Shown in pieces: positions 1 through 8,811 of a DNA stretch of 46,885 bases (position 1 is the stretch's first letter; each line of letters begins with the position of its first letter). Position numbers and translations under genes: made by a program. Source of the stretch: Leptospira biflexa (lineage in GTDB: Bacteria > Spirochaetota > UBA4802 > UB4802); assembly GCA_020721905.1 (NCBI GenBank), contig DYLU01000017.1, forward strand, positions 1 through 46,885, given 5' to 3'. Below the pieces are notes generated by a model that had not been told where the DNA came from, searched no databases, and was given only the letters and a program-made list of their open reading frames with translations.

Positions 1-627
1 TAAATCAGTATTAATCTGCCCCGGGCAAATTGCATTAACCCGTATACCGGCACCTGCAAGTTCTTTTGCCATAACCTTTGTGAGCATAATAACGCCCGCT
101 TTGGAAACAGAATAGGCACCATTGAACATAGCGGGAAATTTTCCTGCCCGTGATGCGGTATTGATTATGGATCCGCCCTGTTTCATGAGCGGCACAATGG
201 CTTTTGAAACCCTGAATGTTCCATGCAGATTTACATCAATTGTTTTCATCCAGGCTTCATCATCATATGTATGGATAGCACTGGGAACACCAAGTGTTGC
301 ACCTGCATTATTACAAAGGATATGTACACACTCAAACAATTCAGAAACCTTCGCAGAAAATTCATCAACCGATTGTATGCTGGTAACATCACAGGACACT
401 GCGTGTGCATTAACTGAGTATTCTTTCTGTAACTCTGAAGCCAACTGCTGCATCTGGCTTAACTGACCGGCCACCATCGTTGTATCGCCAATGGTGCCTT
501 TACCTAAATCGGCTATGATGACATTAGCCCCATGTTTAGCTAGTTCGCAAGCAATTGCAAAACCAATCCCCGTTGGCTTACCAGCACCTGTAACAATCGC
601 ATTTTTATTTTTCAGATCAGGATACAT
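1..627 (-). CDS. SDR-family NAD(P)-dependent oxidoreductase (3' end beyond window)
   Basis: The gene runs off the left edge, so 209 codons of a protein normally near 250 residues are visible. The start at 627 is preceded by a good GGAGG ribosome site. It is a classical short-chain dehydrogenase: the N-terminus has the dinucleotide-binding glycine motif (TGAGKPTGIG), followed by the NNAG motif, then the catalytic YSVSK (YxxxK) with the serine of the SIINTAS stretch upstream, and the 'IRVNAICPG' segment near the break. Family knowledge supports NAD(P)H-dependent reduction or oxidation of a carbonyl or alcohol. The substrate cannot be told from the sequence; FabG-like acyl reductases and sugar or steroid dehydrogenases share all these motifs. 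It is on the same strand as the copper ATPase, with about 95 bases between them, so co-transcription is possible but unproven. Confidence 0.9.
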   Translation of the reverse strand, partial: MYPDLKNKNAIVTGAGKPTGIGFAIACELAKHGANVIIADLGKGTIGDTTMVAGQLSQMQQLASELQKEYSVNAHAVSCDVTSIQSVDEFSAKVSELFECVHILCNNAGATLGVPSAIHTYDDEAWMKTIDVNLHGTFRVSKAIVPLMKQGGSIINTASRAGKFPAMFNGAYSVSKAGVIMLTKVMAKELAGAGIRVNAICPGQINTDL

Positions 628-722
628 GACAACCTCCAATAAATCGATATTGACATATCATATTATACTCTTTATGTCAACTATGATTTATTAGTTACGG
701 TAATGATAGGTTGAGCTTACTC

Positions 723-3062
723 TTATTTTTCCGGTTTAAACCTTTTCAGTGCAAGCGATAATGTAACCACGGTGACTGAACTTAAAGCCATTGCAGCACC
801 CGCAAATTCCGGTTTTATTAAAAATCCTGTAAAAGGATAAAGTATCCCTGCTGCAAAAGGCACAAGCAGCATATTGTATGCAAATGCCCAAAAGATATTC
901 TGCTTAATCCTTTTCATAACTGTTACCGCTAAATCAAAATATGTAACCACATCAGTTAACCTGTTACGAAATAACACCACATCCCCTGCTTCAACGGCAA
1001 CATCAGTACCTGCACCCATTGCAATGCCAATATCAGCCTGCGCTAACACCGGTGCATCATTAATACCATCCCCCACAAAAGCCACAATATCATCATTGTT
1101 TTGAAGCTGCGTTACAATATTCATCTTTGTTTCCGGGGTAACATCAGAATATACTTCATCAATACCAACTTCACCAGCTATAGCATACGCAGCCTGCCTG
1201 TTGTCACCGGTAATCATTATCGTCTTTTTCCCTTTAGCTTTAAGCTTTTGCAATGTTTCCCTGGCTTCCTGCTTTGGTTTGTCAGCAAGAGTAATAATAC
1301 CCAGGGGTTTTGTATCAGCTACAACAAGTACGGTTTTACCCTGTTTTTCAAAAATAGTAACGTGGTGTTCGATAGTTCCAGTATCAATCCCTTCTTTAAT
1401 AAAAGCCAGACTGCCAGCAATAATAGTTCTTCCAGCTATCGTACCCATTACACCCTTTCCCTCAAAAACCTTCACTCCCTCTGCATCATCTTTGAAAATC
1501 ACACCTTTGTCTCTTGCATACTGCACTACTGCATCACCAACAGGGTGATTGGCATACCGTTCAAGCGTTGCACATAAAGCAATAAGTTCATCATGCTCCT
1601 CATTGAGGGGTAAAACATCAATAACCGTAAGCTTTCCTGTGGTAAGGGTACCTGTTTTATCAAAGACAACTGTGGTAACATTTCCTGCCTTCTCAAGTGC
1701 TTCAGCATTTTTTATGAGAATCCCTAACTCAGCACCCCTGCCAAGACCAACAGTTACAGCGCTGGGAGTTGCAAGCCCCAACGCGCACGGGCAGGCTATA
1801 ACAATAACCGCAACAAAAACCTGAAATGCAAACATTGCATTACTGGTATATACATACCACAATACTGAAGCTACAAAAGCAATAATCAGTATCACAGGAA
1901 CAAAATACCCCACAACCCTGTCAGCAAACCGCTGCATGGCTGGCTTAGAACCCTGAGCCTGTTCCACAAGCGAAATAATCCGTGAAAGTACAGAATCGCT
2001 TCCCAGTACCTGTGCCTGTATTACAAGCAGGTTATTTTTATTCAGTGTTCCGCAAATAACCCTGTCGCCTTCCTTCTTATACACCGGCACTGATTCCCCG
2101 GTTACCATTGATTCATCTATGTATCCGGCACCTTTTATAATCACTCCATCAACCGGCACACGCGACTGTGGTTTTACAATGATACTGTCTCCCACAACGA
2201 CATCTTCAGTTTTAATTTCAATTTCATTATCATCACGAATAATGGTAGCTGTAACCGGTTTAAGCGATAGTAACTTTTTAATGGTTCCTGATGTTTTTGA
2301 TTTTGCCCTGTCCTCTAAATATTTCCCAATATTGAGAAACGTTGCTAAAAAAAGAGCTGTTTCATACACAAAAAACTCATGCGGTAAAATGCCAAACGTA
2401 GCACATACACTTGCAGCAAACGAAACACCCGTACCCATCGCATACATTACATCCATGGATAAAACCATGTTTTTGAGTGCATAGTAGGCATGAACAAAAA
2501 TGTGAAAGCTGATAAACACAAATACTGGTACAGAAATTAAAGAAGCAATCCAGTGACTGAAAACCGTCGGTACATACATCATTGCCATAAGTATACTTCC
2601 TGCTATAAGCCCGGTAATAATCTGAACCAGTCTAATATTAGAAGACTTTTGCTCTCCGTCATCATAACCTAAAAACTGGTACCCTGCTTCTTTAACTTTT
2701 GTTTTAATATCTTCAGTAGTGACGGTATGCGGAGTAACAATCAATATGGCTTTTCCTGTTGCGTAGTTAACTGAAATATCAAGAATACCTTCTAAATCCA
2801 TAACACTACGCGTTATGGCTTTTGAGCACATTACACAACTCATCCCGCCAATGGAAGCCTGGAGCACTTGTTTTTCCACATATAAGCCGGCAGCCTCTAA
2901 GGTTTCCAATATCTTCCCAGAACTTACAACAGAGCTATCGTACTCAATACTATATTTTTTGTTTTTGTATTTTATCTGGTTTATACCATGAACAGCAGAC
3001 AATACATTCTCTACCACCTGCAGTGAAGTATCCTGTATTCCTGTAATGAGTGTTCTTTGCAT
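723..3062 (-). CDS. copA: copper-translocating P1B-type ATPase (CopA-like)
   Basis: This 779-residue inner-membrane pump expels monovalent copper from the cytoplasm using ATP. There are two N-terminal heavy-metal domains: the first (residues 1-65) lacks the CxxC pair and is probably a degenerate copy, while the second has C76VMC79. Next come the membrane segments, the actuator TGES (321-324), the transmembrane CPC (424-426), the phosphorylated D468 in DKTGT, the nucleotide-binding HP pair (506-507) and GDGINDAP (664-671). The last helices carry YN (729-730) and MALSS (758-762), which match the Cu(I)-selective type. The start has an AGAGGA ribosome site. No CsoR- or CueR-like regulator or separate copper chaperone is adjacent. 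The specificity call rests on the CPC, YN and MxxSS residues and is firm for Cu(I)/Ag(I). Confidence 0.95.
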   Translation of the reverse strand: MQRTLITGIQDTSLQVVENVLSAVHGINQIKYKNKKYSIEYDSSVVSSGKILETLEAAGLYVEKQVLQASIGGMSCVMCSKAITRSVMDLEGILDISVNYATGKAILIVTPHTVTTEDIKTKVKEAGYQFLGYDDGEQKSSNIRLVQIITGLIAGSILMAMMYVPTVFSHWIASLISVPVFVFISFHIFVHAYYALKNMVLSMDVMYAMGTGVSFAASVCATFGILPHEFFVYETALFLATFLNIGKYLEDRAKSKTSGTIKKLLSLKPVTATIIRDDNEIEIKTEDVVVGDSIIVKPQSRVPVDGVIIKGAGYIDESMVTGESVPVYKKEGDRVICGTLNKNNLLVIQAQVLGSDSVLSRIISLVEQAQGSKPAMQRFADRVVGYFVPVILIIAFVASVLWYVYTSNAMFAFQVFVAVIVIACPCALGLATPSAVTVGLGRGAELGILIKNAEALEKAGNVTTVVFDKTGTLTTGKLTVIDVLPLNEEHDELIALCATLERYANHPVGDAVVQYARDKGVIFKDDAEGVKVFEGKGVMGTIAGRTIIAGSLAFIKEGIDTGTIEHHVTIFEKQGKTVLVVADTKPLGIITLADKPKQEARETLQKLKAKGKKTIMITGDNRQAAYAIAGEVGIDEVYSDVTPETKMNIVTQLQNNDDIVAFVGDGINDAPVLAQADIGIAMGAGTDVAVEAGDVVLFRNRLTDVVTYFDLAVTVMKRIKQNIFWAFAYNMLLVPFAAGILYPFTGFLIKPEFAGAAMALSSVTVVTLSLALKRFKPEK

Positions 3063-3209
3063 ATCAAGATTCCTCTTAATTTCTTAATTAGTATAATATA
3101 CAGCACTTGCATTATAAAAACAACAATCGATTAGCAAAAGATGGTATTTGCATAAAAAATTAGTATTGGCTACCCAATGACCTCTAAAAATATATATGAT
3201 GGGGAATAA

Positions 3210-3599
3210 TTAACGGTAATTTCTCCAAAAAAATAAATCATAATCTCTTTTTTTAGGAATTACAATTTTATCGGGATGAAAAATGCCGCCCAAAAAAAAT
3301 GTATCCTTATGGTTAAATCCGATGGTTCGATCATCATAGCCAGGTGTACGTGATATACCAATTGCTGGTCCGGTCCGGGATAATTCATGAATATTGCCAT
3401 TTTTAACCATAATCTGGTCAGGATGTCCTGCTGAAGCATACATAATGAAATTGTTTTCTGTATTAATATCTACCACGATACCGGTTATATACATCTTCAG
3501 GGATTTATAATACTCGGAAAATATATCATTAAGCCTGTCAAGTACTTCAGATGGTTTTGCGCAGTATATAATAGCACTGTTGTTACTGATAGCTAACAT
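3210..3599 (-). pseudogene. remnant of a SpoIIE/RsbU-type PP2C phosphatase domain
   Basis: The reading frame holds a recognisable middle piece of a SpoIIE-type serine phosphatase. It has 'PSEVLDRLNDIF', then a strand like 'YITGIVVDINTENN', the diagnostic 'ASAGHPD' (family consensus AGHP) and 'GPAIGI' (family plGi). The N-terminal part with the GGD and GD metal ligands is missing. The C-terminal part that should carry the TDG motif has turned into unrelated sequence after about residue 115. The visible frame overlaps the 3' end of the upstream membrane gene by a few codons, which suggests a deletion joined the two. I read it as a decayed fragment rather than a working gene. Confidence 0.6.
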
Positions 3600-4668
3600 C
3601 AGTAATCTCAAACCTGAACCATGTAAAAGGTCCATCACTCAGCATCCATGTAGCATCAAAGGATGTTGGGATTTTTATACCATGAAATTCACCATAGCCT
3701 TTAACAGTTGCAACCCACTCTGTAGGCTTTTCATCATTAATGTCTTTGTATCGCATTGCCACAAACTTAACCAGTTCACCTTTAGTATTAAAATGAAAAA
3801 CAGCACTGCCTCTTACCCCCCTGTATGTAATTGTTGCCCTGGCGCTTGATTCATTAATTGCTTCCCAGTGTATATAGGGTTTGAGCGCTGCCTGAGGAAA
3901 CCACGAAATTTCCCCAAGAAAACGTTGTAAAGCCGATTGATGAATTTTGGGATTATCCCCAGCTACCGCTATTGGTACAAGCCCCATCAACATTATTTTC
4001 ATTTCTCCCTTGCCATCGGCAAACTTATCCCTGCCAATAACAGGAAGAAGATATATATTCATGCTTACCTTCCAGATGAATGCAGGGATGGAAACCGTAA
4101 AGTACTGTTGTGAATATGATTTAAACCATTGCCTTTGCCCGGGATTTAATCTCATTTCCCCTTTTTGTGTAATGTACACTGTTTGCACCATTTCCTTCCC
4201 TACAATACCAGAGTGTATGAGCCATCGTTGTACAGGTGCCGGATATCGTTTAATCATATTTTCAGTGATAATTTTTTCTGCAGGCTTTTTAAGAATATTC
4301 TTCTGTGCTAACATTACCTGAATTTCTTTTTCAACCTTATGGTTATAAAACCACATTGCACATCCGCCAACCACAACAATGAGAATGATGATATTGGGCA
4401 ACGTTCCGTATTTTGCTTCGTGCCAGCTTGAAATAATTAAAACCTGTGATACAAGTATGGCGATAGCTCCTGACAATAACCACAAGGCATTATCACCAAC
4501 ATACAAAAAAGCTGTTGCTACCATCGCAAAGCTTGCCACCAGCCAAACTATACCAGTAAGTTTGTTTATAGCAGGTAATTGAGGTATTGCATACCCCAAA
4601 GATTTTAAAAATCCAGGCACATGAATCAGACCATGAAGTATAACAATAATAAAGAATATATATTTCAT
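3583..4668 (-). CDS. membrane protein with C-terminal DUF6544/DUF6920-like domain
   Basis: This 361-residue protein begins with about four hydrophobic segments (residues 1-115: ILHGLIHVPGFL, GIVWLVASFAMVATAFL, WLLSGAIAILVSQVLII, IIILIVVVGGCAMWF). A soluble domain of about 230 residues follows, rich in aromatic residues and strands. The stretches 'PAPVQRWLIHSG', 'ISWFPQAALKP', 'IHWEAINESSARATI' and 'GYGEFHGIKIPT' recall, from memory, the DUF6544 (formerly DUF6920) family, whose function is unknown. It starts on the far side of a divergent intergenic region from the epimerase gene. Its end overlaps the phosphatase remnant, but the C-terminus looks natural. Family assignment is by recall and moderately sure. 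Confidence 0.6.
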   Translation of the reverse strand: MKYIFFIIVILHGLIHVPGFLKSLGYAIPQLPAINKLTGIVWLVASFAMVATAFLYVGDNALWLLSGAIAILVSQVLIISSWHEAKYGTLPNIIILIVVVGGCAMWFYNHKVEKEIQVMLAQKNILKKPAEKIITENMIKRYPAPVQRWLIHSGIVGKEMVQTVYITQKGEMRLNPGQRQWFKSYSQQYFTVSIPAFIWKVSMNIYLLPVIGRDKFADGKGEMKIMLMGLVPIAVAGDNPKIHQSALQRFLGEISWFPQAALKPYIHWEAINESSARATITYRGVRGSAVFHFNTKGELVKFVAMRYKDINDEKPTEWVATVKGYGEFHGIKIPTSFDATWMLSDGPFTWFRFEITDVSYQ

Positions 4669-4830
4669 GTATCGCCTCCTAAAAATACGTATTGAAAAGA
4701 ACTTTTAAACACACTGATTAAAAGCAAACTTGTCAATATGTTCACCATTACATTTATGAGCTTACCCATAAAAGAGTATTATTATCCGCCTTATTTTTAT
4801 TTGCAACATATAAAAAAATACAAAAAGTTA

Positions 4831-4857
4831 TTGATACGATATATATTTTTGTATTAA
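4831..4857 (+). promoter_or_regulatory. candidate sigma-70 promoter for the epimerase gene
   Basis: TTGATA (4831-4836) and TATTAA (4852-4857) lie about 33 bases before the epimerase start, with a short 15-base spacer. The region is very AT-rich, so chance matches are likely. The gene's ribosome site (AAAGGA, about 7 bases before the ATG) is clear. Confidence 0.3.
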
Positions 4858-4889
4858 AATTAAGGCATACCCTAACAAAGGAATATATT

Positions 4890-5843
4890 ATGAAAACACA
4901 AAAACGAATATTGGCAGTCACCGGAGCATTTGGGTATGTTGGTTTGCGTGTCATAGAAAGGCTTAAAAAATCCAGATTTTATACAAAAATTGTATGTACC
5001 GATGTCATTAAGCCTGTTATGCCACTTCCACCTCACTTTGTTTATGAATACTGTGATATCAGAGACAGACAAAAGCTGAAGGAAATTTTTATTAACCACA
5101 AAGTTACCGATGTATTGCATTTAGCATATCTTTCAAATCCTACACGAAATTATAAAATGGAATATGAAATTGACATAACAGGATCTGAAAATGTTCTTCG
5201 TGCTACTGCTGCCGTTAAAGCCACAAAATTTGTTATTGCTAGTTCGGATTGTGCATATGGATTTTTCCCTGATACTCCTGATTATCTTGATGAAACATCC
5301 CCATTGCGCCCAACACCCGGTTTTACCTATGCCATACATAAGGTTGAAATTGAACATAAGGTTGCGCAGTTTGCTAAAGATAACCCAAAAACAAAAATTG
5401 TCATCATGCGCCCGTGCATTATAATGGGGCCTCATTGTAAGAGCGCTGTAGCAAAATCATTGAAGCAGCCATTTATCCTTGGCTTTCAAGGGTATAACCC
5501 AATAATGCAATGTATTCACGAAGATGATGCCACAGAAGCATTTTACTTAGCATTGACAAAAAATGTTCAGGGTGCTTTCAACCTTGCCGCAGATAAAGGA
5601 CTTCGTTATAATGAAATGGCAAAGGTTGCCGGTAAATCCCTGGTACGAATACCCGCAGGTATAATGAAACCTATTGTTTCAGCCCTTTACAACCTTCATC
5701 TTTTGCCTTTTGGGCCAGGTCAGTTAACATATATTCAATATCCGCTTTCAATGAATGCTGATAAAATTAAAAAAGTACTTGGCTTTAAACCACGTTATTC
5801 ATCAGAGCAGGCAATAAGAGCTTATGTATCTTCTAACGCATAA
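4890..5843 (+). CDS. NAD-dependent epimerase/dehydratase (extended SDR)
   Basis: This 317-residue protein has an N-terminal Rossmann glycine motif (TGAFGYVG, residues 11-18), an acidic residue at the end of strand 2 (CTDVIKP) and 'CDIRD' at 55-59, typical for binding of the adenine ring. The SS pair (118-119) and the catalytic Y147xxxK151 mark it as an extended SDR of the GalE/dTDP-glucose dehydratase class. The C-terminal half has the usual 'HEDDATEAFYLAL' segment. Family members epimerise, dehydrate or reduce sugar nucleotides or related compounds; the substrate is not visible. It stands alone on this strand with its own ribosome site. A remnant of a cyclase gene overlaps its last codons on the opposite strand. 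Confidence 0.85.
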   Translation: MKTQKRILAVTGAFGYVGLRVIERLKKSRFYTKIVCTDVIKPVMPLPPHFVYEYCDIRDRQKLKEIFINHKVTDVLHLAYLSNPTRNYKMEYEIDITGSENVLRATAAVKATKFVIASSDCAYGFFPDTPDYLDETSPLRPTPGFTYAIHKVEIEHKVAQFAKDNPKTKIVIMRPCIIMGPHCKSAVAKSLKQPFILGFQGYNPIMQCIHEDDATEAFYLALTKNVQGAFNLAADKGLRYNEMAKVAGKSLVRIPAGIMKPIVSALYNLHLLPFGPGQLTYIQYPLSMNADKIKKVLGFKPRYSSEQAIRAYVSSNA

Positions 5844-5907
5844 AATCAATAACTTCATAAACAACTACGGGCTCTTCCTTGCCTTTAATCTTTATTTTCA
5901 ATTTTCG
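5833..5907 (-). pseudogene. tail fragment of a class III adenylate/guanylate cyclase
   Basis: On the minus strand, 24 open codons end at a stop at 5833-5835 and read 'KIKIKGKEEPVVVYEVI' near the C-terminus. This closely fits the end of class III nucleotide cyclases (consensus VKGKxEPVxVYEV). A stop lies directly upstream in frame. The preceding bases in another frame read 'SSGVLPGDEN', which suggests a frameshifted continuation, but no catalytic domain is left. The fragment overlaps the end of the epimerase gene by 11 bases. It is too short to be certain. Confidence 0.4.
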
Positions 5908-5955
5908 TCACCAGGTAAAACACCGCTGGAATATCTCACAACTTCTATTAATTAC

Positions 5956-5982
5956 TTGACAGGAAAACAGTCAAAATATAGA
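5956..5982 (+). promoter_or_regulatory. candidate promoter for ispE
   Basis: A perfect TTGACA (5956-5961) is followed after 15 bases by TATAGA (5977-5982), about 30 bases before the ispE start. The spacer is shorter than the ideal 17. This is the best promoter-like pair in the 160-base gap. Confidence 0.4.
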
Positions 5983-6011
5983 TTTGCCATTCTGTAATAA
6001 AAGTGCTATTA

Positions 6012-6902
6012 ATGATTGATAGTATAAAAGCCTACGCAAAAATAAATCTTCATCTTGAAGTATTGAATAAAAGGCCTGATGGCTACCACAATATCTGTAG
6101 CATCATGGCAAAAGTCGATATTTTTGATCTTTTACAACTTGAACAATGTGAAGTGTGTAAACCTGGTGTAGTCACAACATCATTGCAGTGTATTGGTGGA
6201 CTCAACGCATCTGTTTTGGAAAATATCCCTGCAAGGGAAAATCTCATTGTAAAAGCTGTTGAAATGTACTGTCACCATGCTGGCATAGGATTGCAGGTTG
6301 CTATCGCCATTCAGAAAAATATACCATCCCAGGCCGGGTTAGCCGGAGGCAGTACCGATGCTGCTGGAATGTTGCTGCTTCTTAATAAGAGACTGAAACA
6401 TTTTAATGAACAAGAACTTATGGCGATAGCTCATAGTATAGGGGCTGATGTCCCCTTTTGTATTAACGGTAATGTTGCATTGTGTGAGAGCATGGGCGAA
6501 GTAGTAACACCATTGCCGCAAATAGCTCTGCCCTCATATGCAATTATTATCTACGATGGAATCCCTTGCAATACCAAACAGGCTTATGCTGACCTCAAAC
6601 GAGGCACTCAGCCAGTAGCTTCCAGTAAAGACGAAATTCTTCCATTATGGAAAAAAGGTGATAGTCACTCATTGCTGAAATTATTTAAAAATGACTTTCA
6701 GGATATTATATTTAACAACAATCCCGTGCTTGTTACTGTATATAATACTCTGAAAAGTTATCAACCTGACTTTGTTCAGATGACAGGGAGCGGATCTGCA
6801 ATTTTTGCACTTTTTTTCGATTCACGTCGTGCTGAAAATGTTTACGGCCGGATTCAATCCCGATTTTCACAGGTTTTTTTTACCAAATTATTAATGATAT
6901 AA
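6012..6902 (+). CDS. ispE: 4-diphosphocytidyl-2-C-methyl-D-erythritol kinase
   Basis: IspE phosphorylates CDP-methylerythritol with ATP in the MEP pathway to isoprenoids. The protein starts in the family pattern 'AYAKINLHLEV', holding the conserved lysine. It has the GHMP-kinase ATP loop (SQAGLAGGSTDAAG), a following 'GADVPFCINGN' segment, the 'DGIPCNTKQAY' block and the C-terminal 'MTGSGSAIFALF' motif. I chose ATG at 6012, since it gives the usual N-terminus; a GTG at 6003 would add three residues, and neither has a strong ribosome site. It opens the conserved run ispE, tRNA-Gln, glmU, prs, rplY, pth. Confidence 0.93.
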   Translation: MIDSIKAYAKINLHLEVLNKRPDGYHNICSIMAKVDIFDLLQLEQCEVCKPGVVTTSLQCIGGLNASVLENIPARENLIVKAVEMYCHHAGIGLQVAIAIQKNIPSQAGLAGGSTDAAGMLLLLNKRLKHFNEQELMAIAHSIGADVPFCINGNVALCESMGEVVTPLPQIALPSYAIIIYDGIPCNTKQAYADLKRGTQPVASSKDEILPLWKKGDSHSLLKLFKNDFQDIIFNNNPVLVTVYNTLKSYQPDFVQMTGSGSAIFALFFDSRRAENVYGRIQSRFSQVFFTKLLMI

Positions 6903-6932
6903 TAAAAATTATTACTATATTATATCTAATAA

Positions 6933-7004
6933 TGAGGTGTAGCCAAGCGGTACGGCACCGGGTTTTGGTCCCGGCATTCCCAGGTTCGAATCCTGGCACC
7001 TCAG
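6933..7004 (+). tRNA. tRNA-Gln (anticodon TTG)
   Basis: A complete 72-base cloverleaf is present. The acceptor arms TGAGGTG and CACCTCA pair perfectly, followed by discriminator G. The D arm is AGCCAAGCGGTACGGC-like. The anticodon stem CCGGG/CCCGG encloses the loop TTTTGGT with anticodon TTG at 6965-6967, and the T arm contains GGTTCGAATCC. The CCA end is not encoded. It lies between ispE and glmU, and a T-rich stretch follows. Confidence 0.97.
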
Positions 7005-7017
7005 ATTTTTTATTTTT

Positions 7018-7779
7018 ATGGTACCATGTATGAATAGTAATTGCAAAGCCATAGTCCTTGCTGCGGGTAAGGGCGTACGAATGCAATCGGAAATGCCCAA
7101 GGTATTGCACCGCCTGGGTGGTAAACCACTGGTTCTTCATGTTATTGATAATTTATCACATGCAGGCCTTAAAGAAGAAGATATCATCGTGGTGGTTGGC
7201 TACAGAGGTGAAGACGTTATACAGGTAATAGGCAACAGGGTACAATTTGTATGGCAAAAAGAGCAATTAGGAACAGGGCATGCGGTTATGCAGGCCGAAC
7301 CTGTATTGCAGGCATACAATGGTATTCTTATCGTTGCCTGCGGTGATGTGCCGTTAATTAAGCCTGAAACATTTTCATTACTTTTTTCTACAGCTAATGA
7401 CCCAAAAACAGGAGCAGTTGTCCTTACCATGGATCTTGAAAATCCTTTTGGCTATGGGCGAATCGTTCGTGATGAACATGGTAACCTGCAAAGAATTGTG
7501 GAAGAAAAGGATGCAAGCCCTGAGCAAAAAGCTATTCGCGAGGTTAATACCGGAACCTACGCATTCAAATCACAGCTCCTTTTCAAGGGTTTAAAAACGG
7601 TTACTACTGAAAATGCACAGAAGGAATACTACCTTCCTGATGCATTAACATATATCCGTTCAACAGGCAATATTGTCAAAATTATTAAATTAGATGACCC
7701 AGTACAGGGCAGTGGTATTAATTCAAAAGAGGAATTAGCAAAACTTGAAGATATAATTTTTAAAAAAAGTAAAAGTTAA
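7018..7779 (+). CDS. glmU: UDP-GlcNAc pyrophosphorylase, GlmU N-terminal domain only
   Basis: This protein makes UDP-N-acetylglucosamine from GlcNAc-1-phosphate and UTP for cell-wall and lipid A synthesis. It has the nucleotidyltransferase signature 'LAAGKGVRM...PKVLH', then 'QLGTGHAV', 'ACGDVPLI', 'FGYGRIVRD', 'IVEEKDAS', 'EVNTGTYAF' and 'EYYLPDAL', all in GlmU order. At 253 residues it ends where the left-handed beta-helix acetyltransferase half of normal GlmU (about 450 residues) would begin, so the acetylation step must be done elsewhere. The ATG at 7018 is 14 bases after the tRNA and has no obvious ribosome site; ATG at 7030 is an alternative. prs follows after 11 bases. Confidence 0.88.
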   Translation: MVPCMNSNCKAIVLAAGKGVRMQSEMPKVLHRLGGKPLVLHVIDNLSHAGLKEEDIIVVVGYRGEDVIQVIGNRVQFVWQKEQLGTGHAVMQAEPVLQAYNGILIVACGDVPLIKPETFSLLFSTANDPKTGAVVLTMDLENPFGYGRIVRDEHGNLQRIVEEKDASPEQKAIREVNTGTYAFKSQLLFKGLKTVTTENAQKEYYLPDALTYIRSTGNIVKIIKLDDPVQGSGINSKEELAKLEDIIFKKSKS

Positions 7780-7790
7780 CAAGGTTTACT

Positions 7791-8738
7791 ATGATATATC
7801 CAATAAAACTATTTTCCGGGACATCAAATTTCCCCTTAGCCCAACAAATAGCACAGTATTTAGGTATTGAACTTTCCGAAATTGAAATTAAAAAGTTTAA
7901 AGACGGGGAAATATCTGTCAAGATTCTTGAAAACGTACGAAGCGTTGATGTTTTTTTAATACAATCCACCAGCAATCCTGCAAACGACAATATCATGGAA
8001 CTATTGCTCATGGTGGATGCAGCCATGCGGGCTTCCGCACAGCGAATTACTGCTGTCATCCCTTACTACGGCTATGCTCGCCAGGATCGAAAGGTGGAGC
8101 CACGTGTTCCAATTTCAGCAAAATTAGTTGCAAATATGTTACAGGCTGCAGGGGTGGACCGAATACTCACTATGGAGTTACACTCCGATCAGATACAGGG
8201 TTTTTTTGACATTCCGCTCGATAATCTTTTTGCATCACCTCTGGTAATTGAATATGTACGAGAGCTCAATATCCCAAACCCCACCGTAGTATCACCGGAT
8301 GCTGGCGGTACAGAACGTGCTCGATTTTTAGCAAGAAACATTGGTGCAGAATTAGCAATAGTAGATAAGCGAAGACCTGAGCCCAATAAGTCGGAGGTAA
8401 TGAATATCATTGGCGAAGAAAGTGTCAAAAACCACAACTGTATATTAATTGATGATATGATAGATACAGCAGGGTCCATAACACAGGCAGCACATGCATT
8501 ACGCGAAAATGGCGCAAAGAATGTATACTGCATTGCAACTCATCCAGTATTATCCGAAAATGCTTCTGAAAAGCTTAAGAAAGCTGATTTTAAAGAAATT
8601 ATTTTAACCAATACAATTGATATATCAGAAAAGAAACTTTTACCAAACATGAAAATATTATCAATGGCGCCGCTGTTTGGTGAAGCTATACGCCGCATAC
8701 ATAACGGCGAATCAGTTAGTTCATTGTTTGTCCGATAG
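7791..8738 (+). CDS. prs: ribose-phosphate pyrophosphokinase
   Basis: Prs transfers pyrophosphate from ATP to ribose-5-phosphate to give PRPP for nucleotide, histidine and tryptophan synthesis. The 315-residue length is typical. Visible are 'FSGTSNFPLAQQIA' at the start, 'FKDGEISVKI', the flexible ATP loop 'YGYARQDRK', the metal- and ATP-binding 'MELHSDQIQGFF', 'VSPDAGG' and the PRPP loop 'LIDDMIDTAGS'. It is 11 bases from glmU, with an AAGG ribosome site, so it is very likely in the same operon. Confidence 0.96.
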   Translation: MIYPIKLFSGTSNFPLAQQIAQYLGIELSEIEIKKFKDGEISVKILENVRSVDVFLIQSTSNPANDNIMELLLMVDAAMRASAQRITAVIPYYGYARQDRKVEPRVPISAKLVANMLQAAGVDRILTMELHSDQIQGFFDIPLDNLFASPLVIEYVRELNIPNPTVVSPDAGGTERARFLARNIGAELAIVDKRRPEPNKSEVMNIIGEESVKNHNCILIDDMIDTAGSITQAAHALRENGAKNVYCIATHPVLSENASEKLKKADFKEIILTNTIDISEKKLLPNMKILSMAPLFGEAIRRIHNGESVSSLFVR

Positions 8739-8754
8739 TTAAAAAAATTTATTA

Positions 8755-8782
8755 TTGAATTTTATAACATTTTCACTATAAT
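8755..8782 (+). promoter_or_regulatory. strong sigma-70-like promoter ahead of rplY
   Basis: TTGAAT (8755-8760) and a perfect TATAAT (8777-8782) are separated by 16 bases. They lie in the prs-rplY gap, 29 bases before the start codon. This suggests rplY has its own promoter besides read-through from prs. Confidence 0.6.
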
Positions 8783-8811
8783 GTATATTAAATAATTTAA
8801 AAGAGGTTGAT

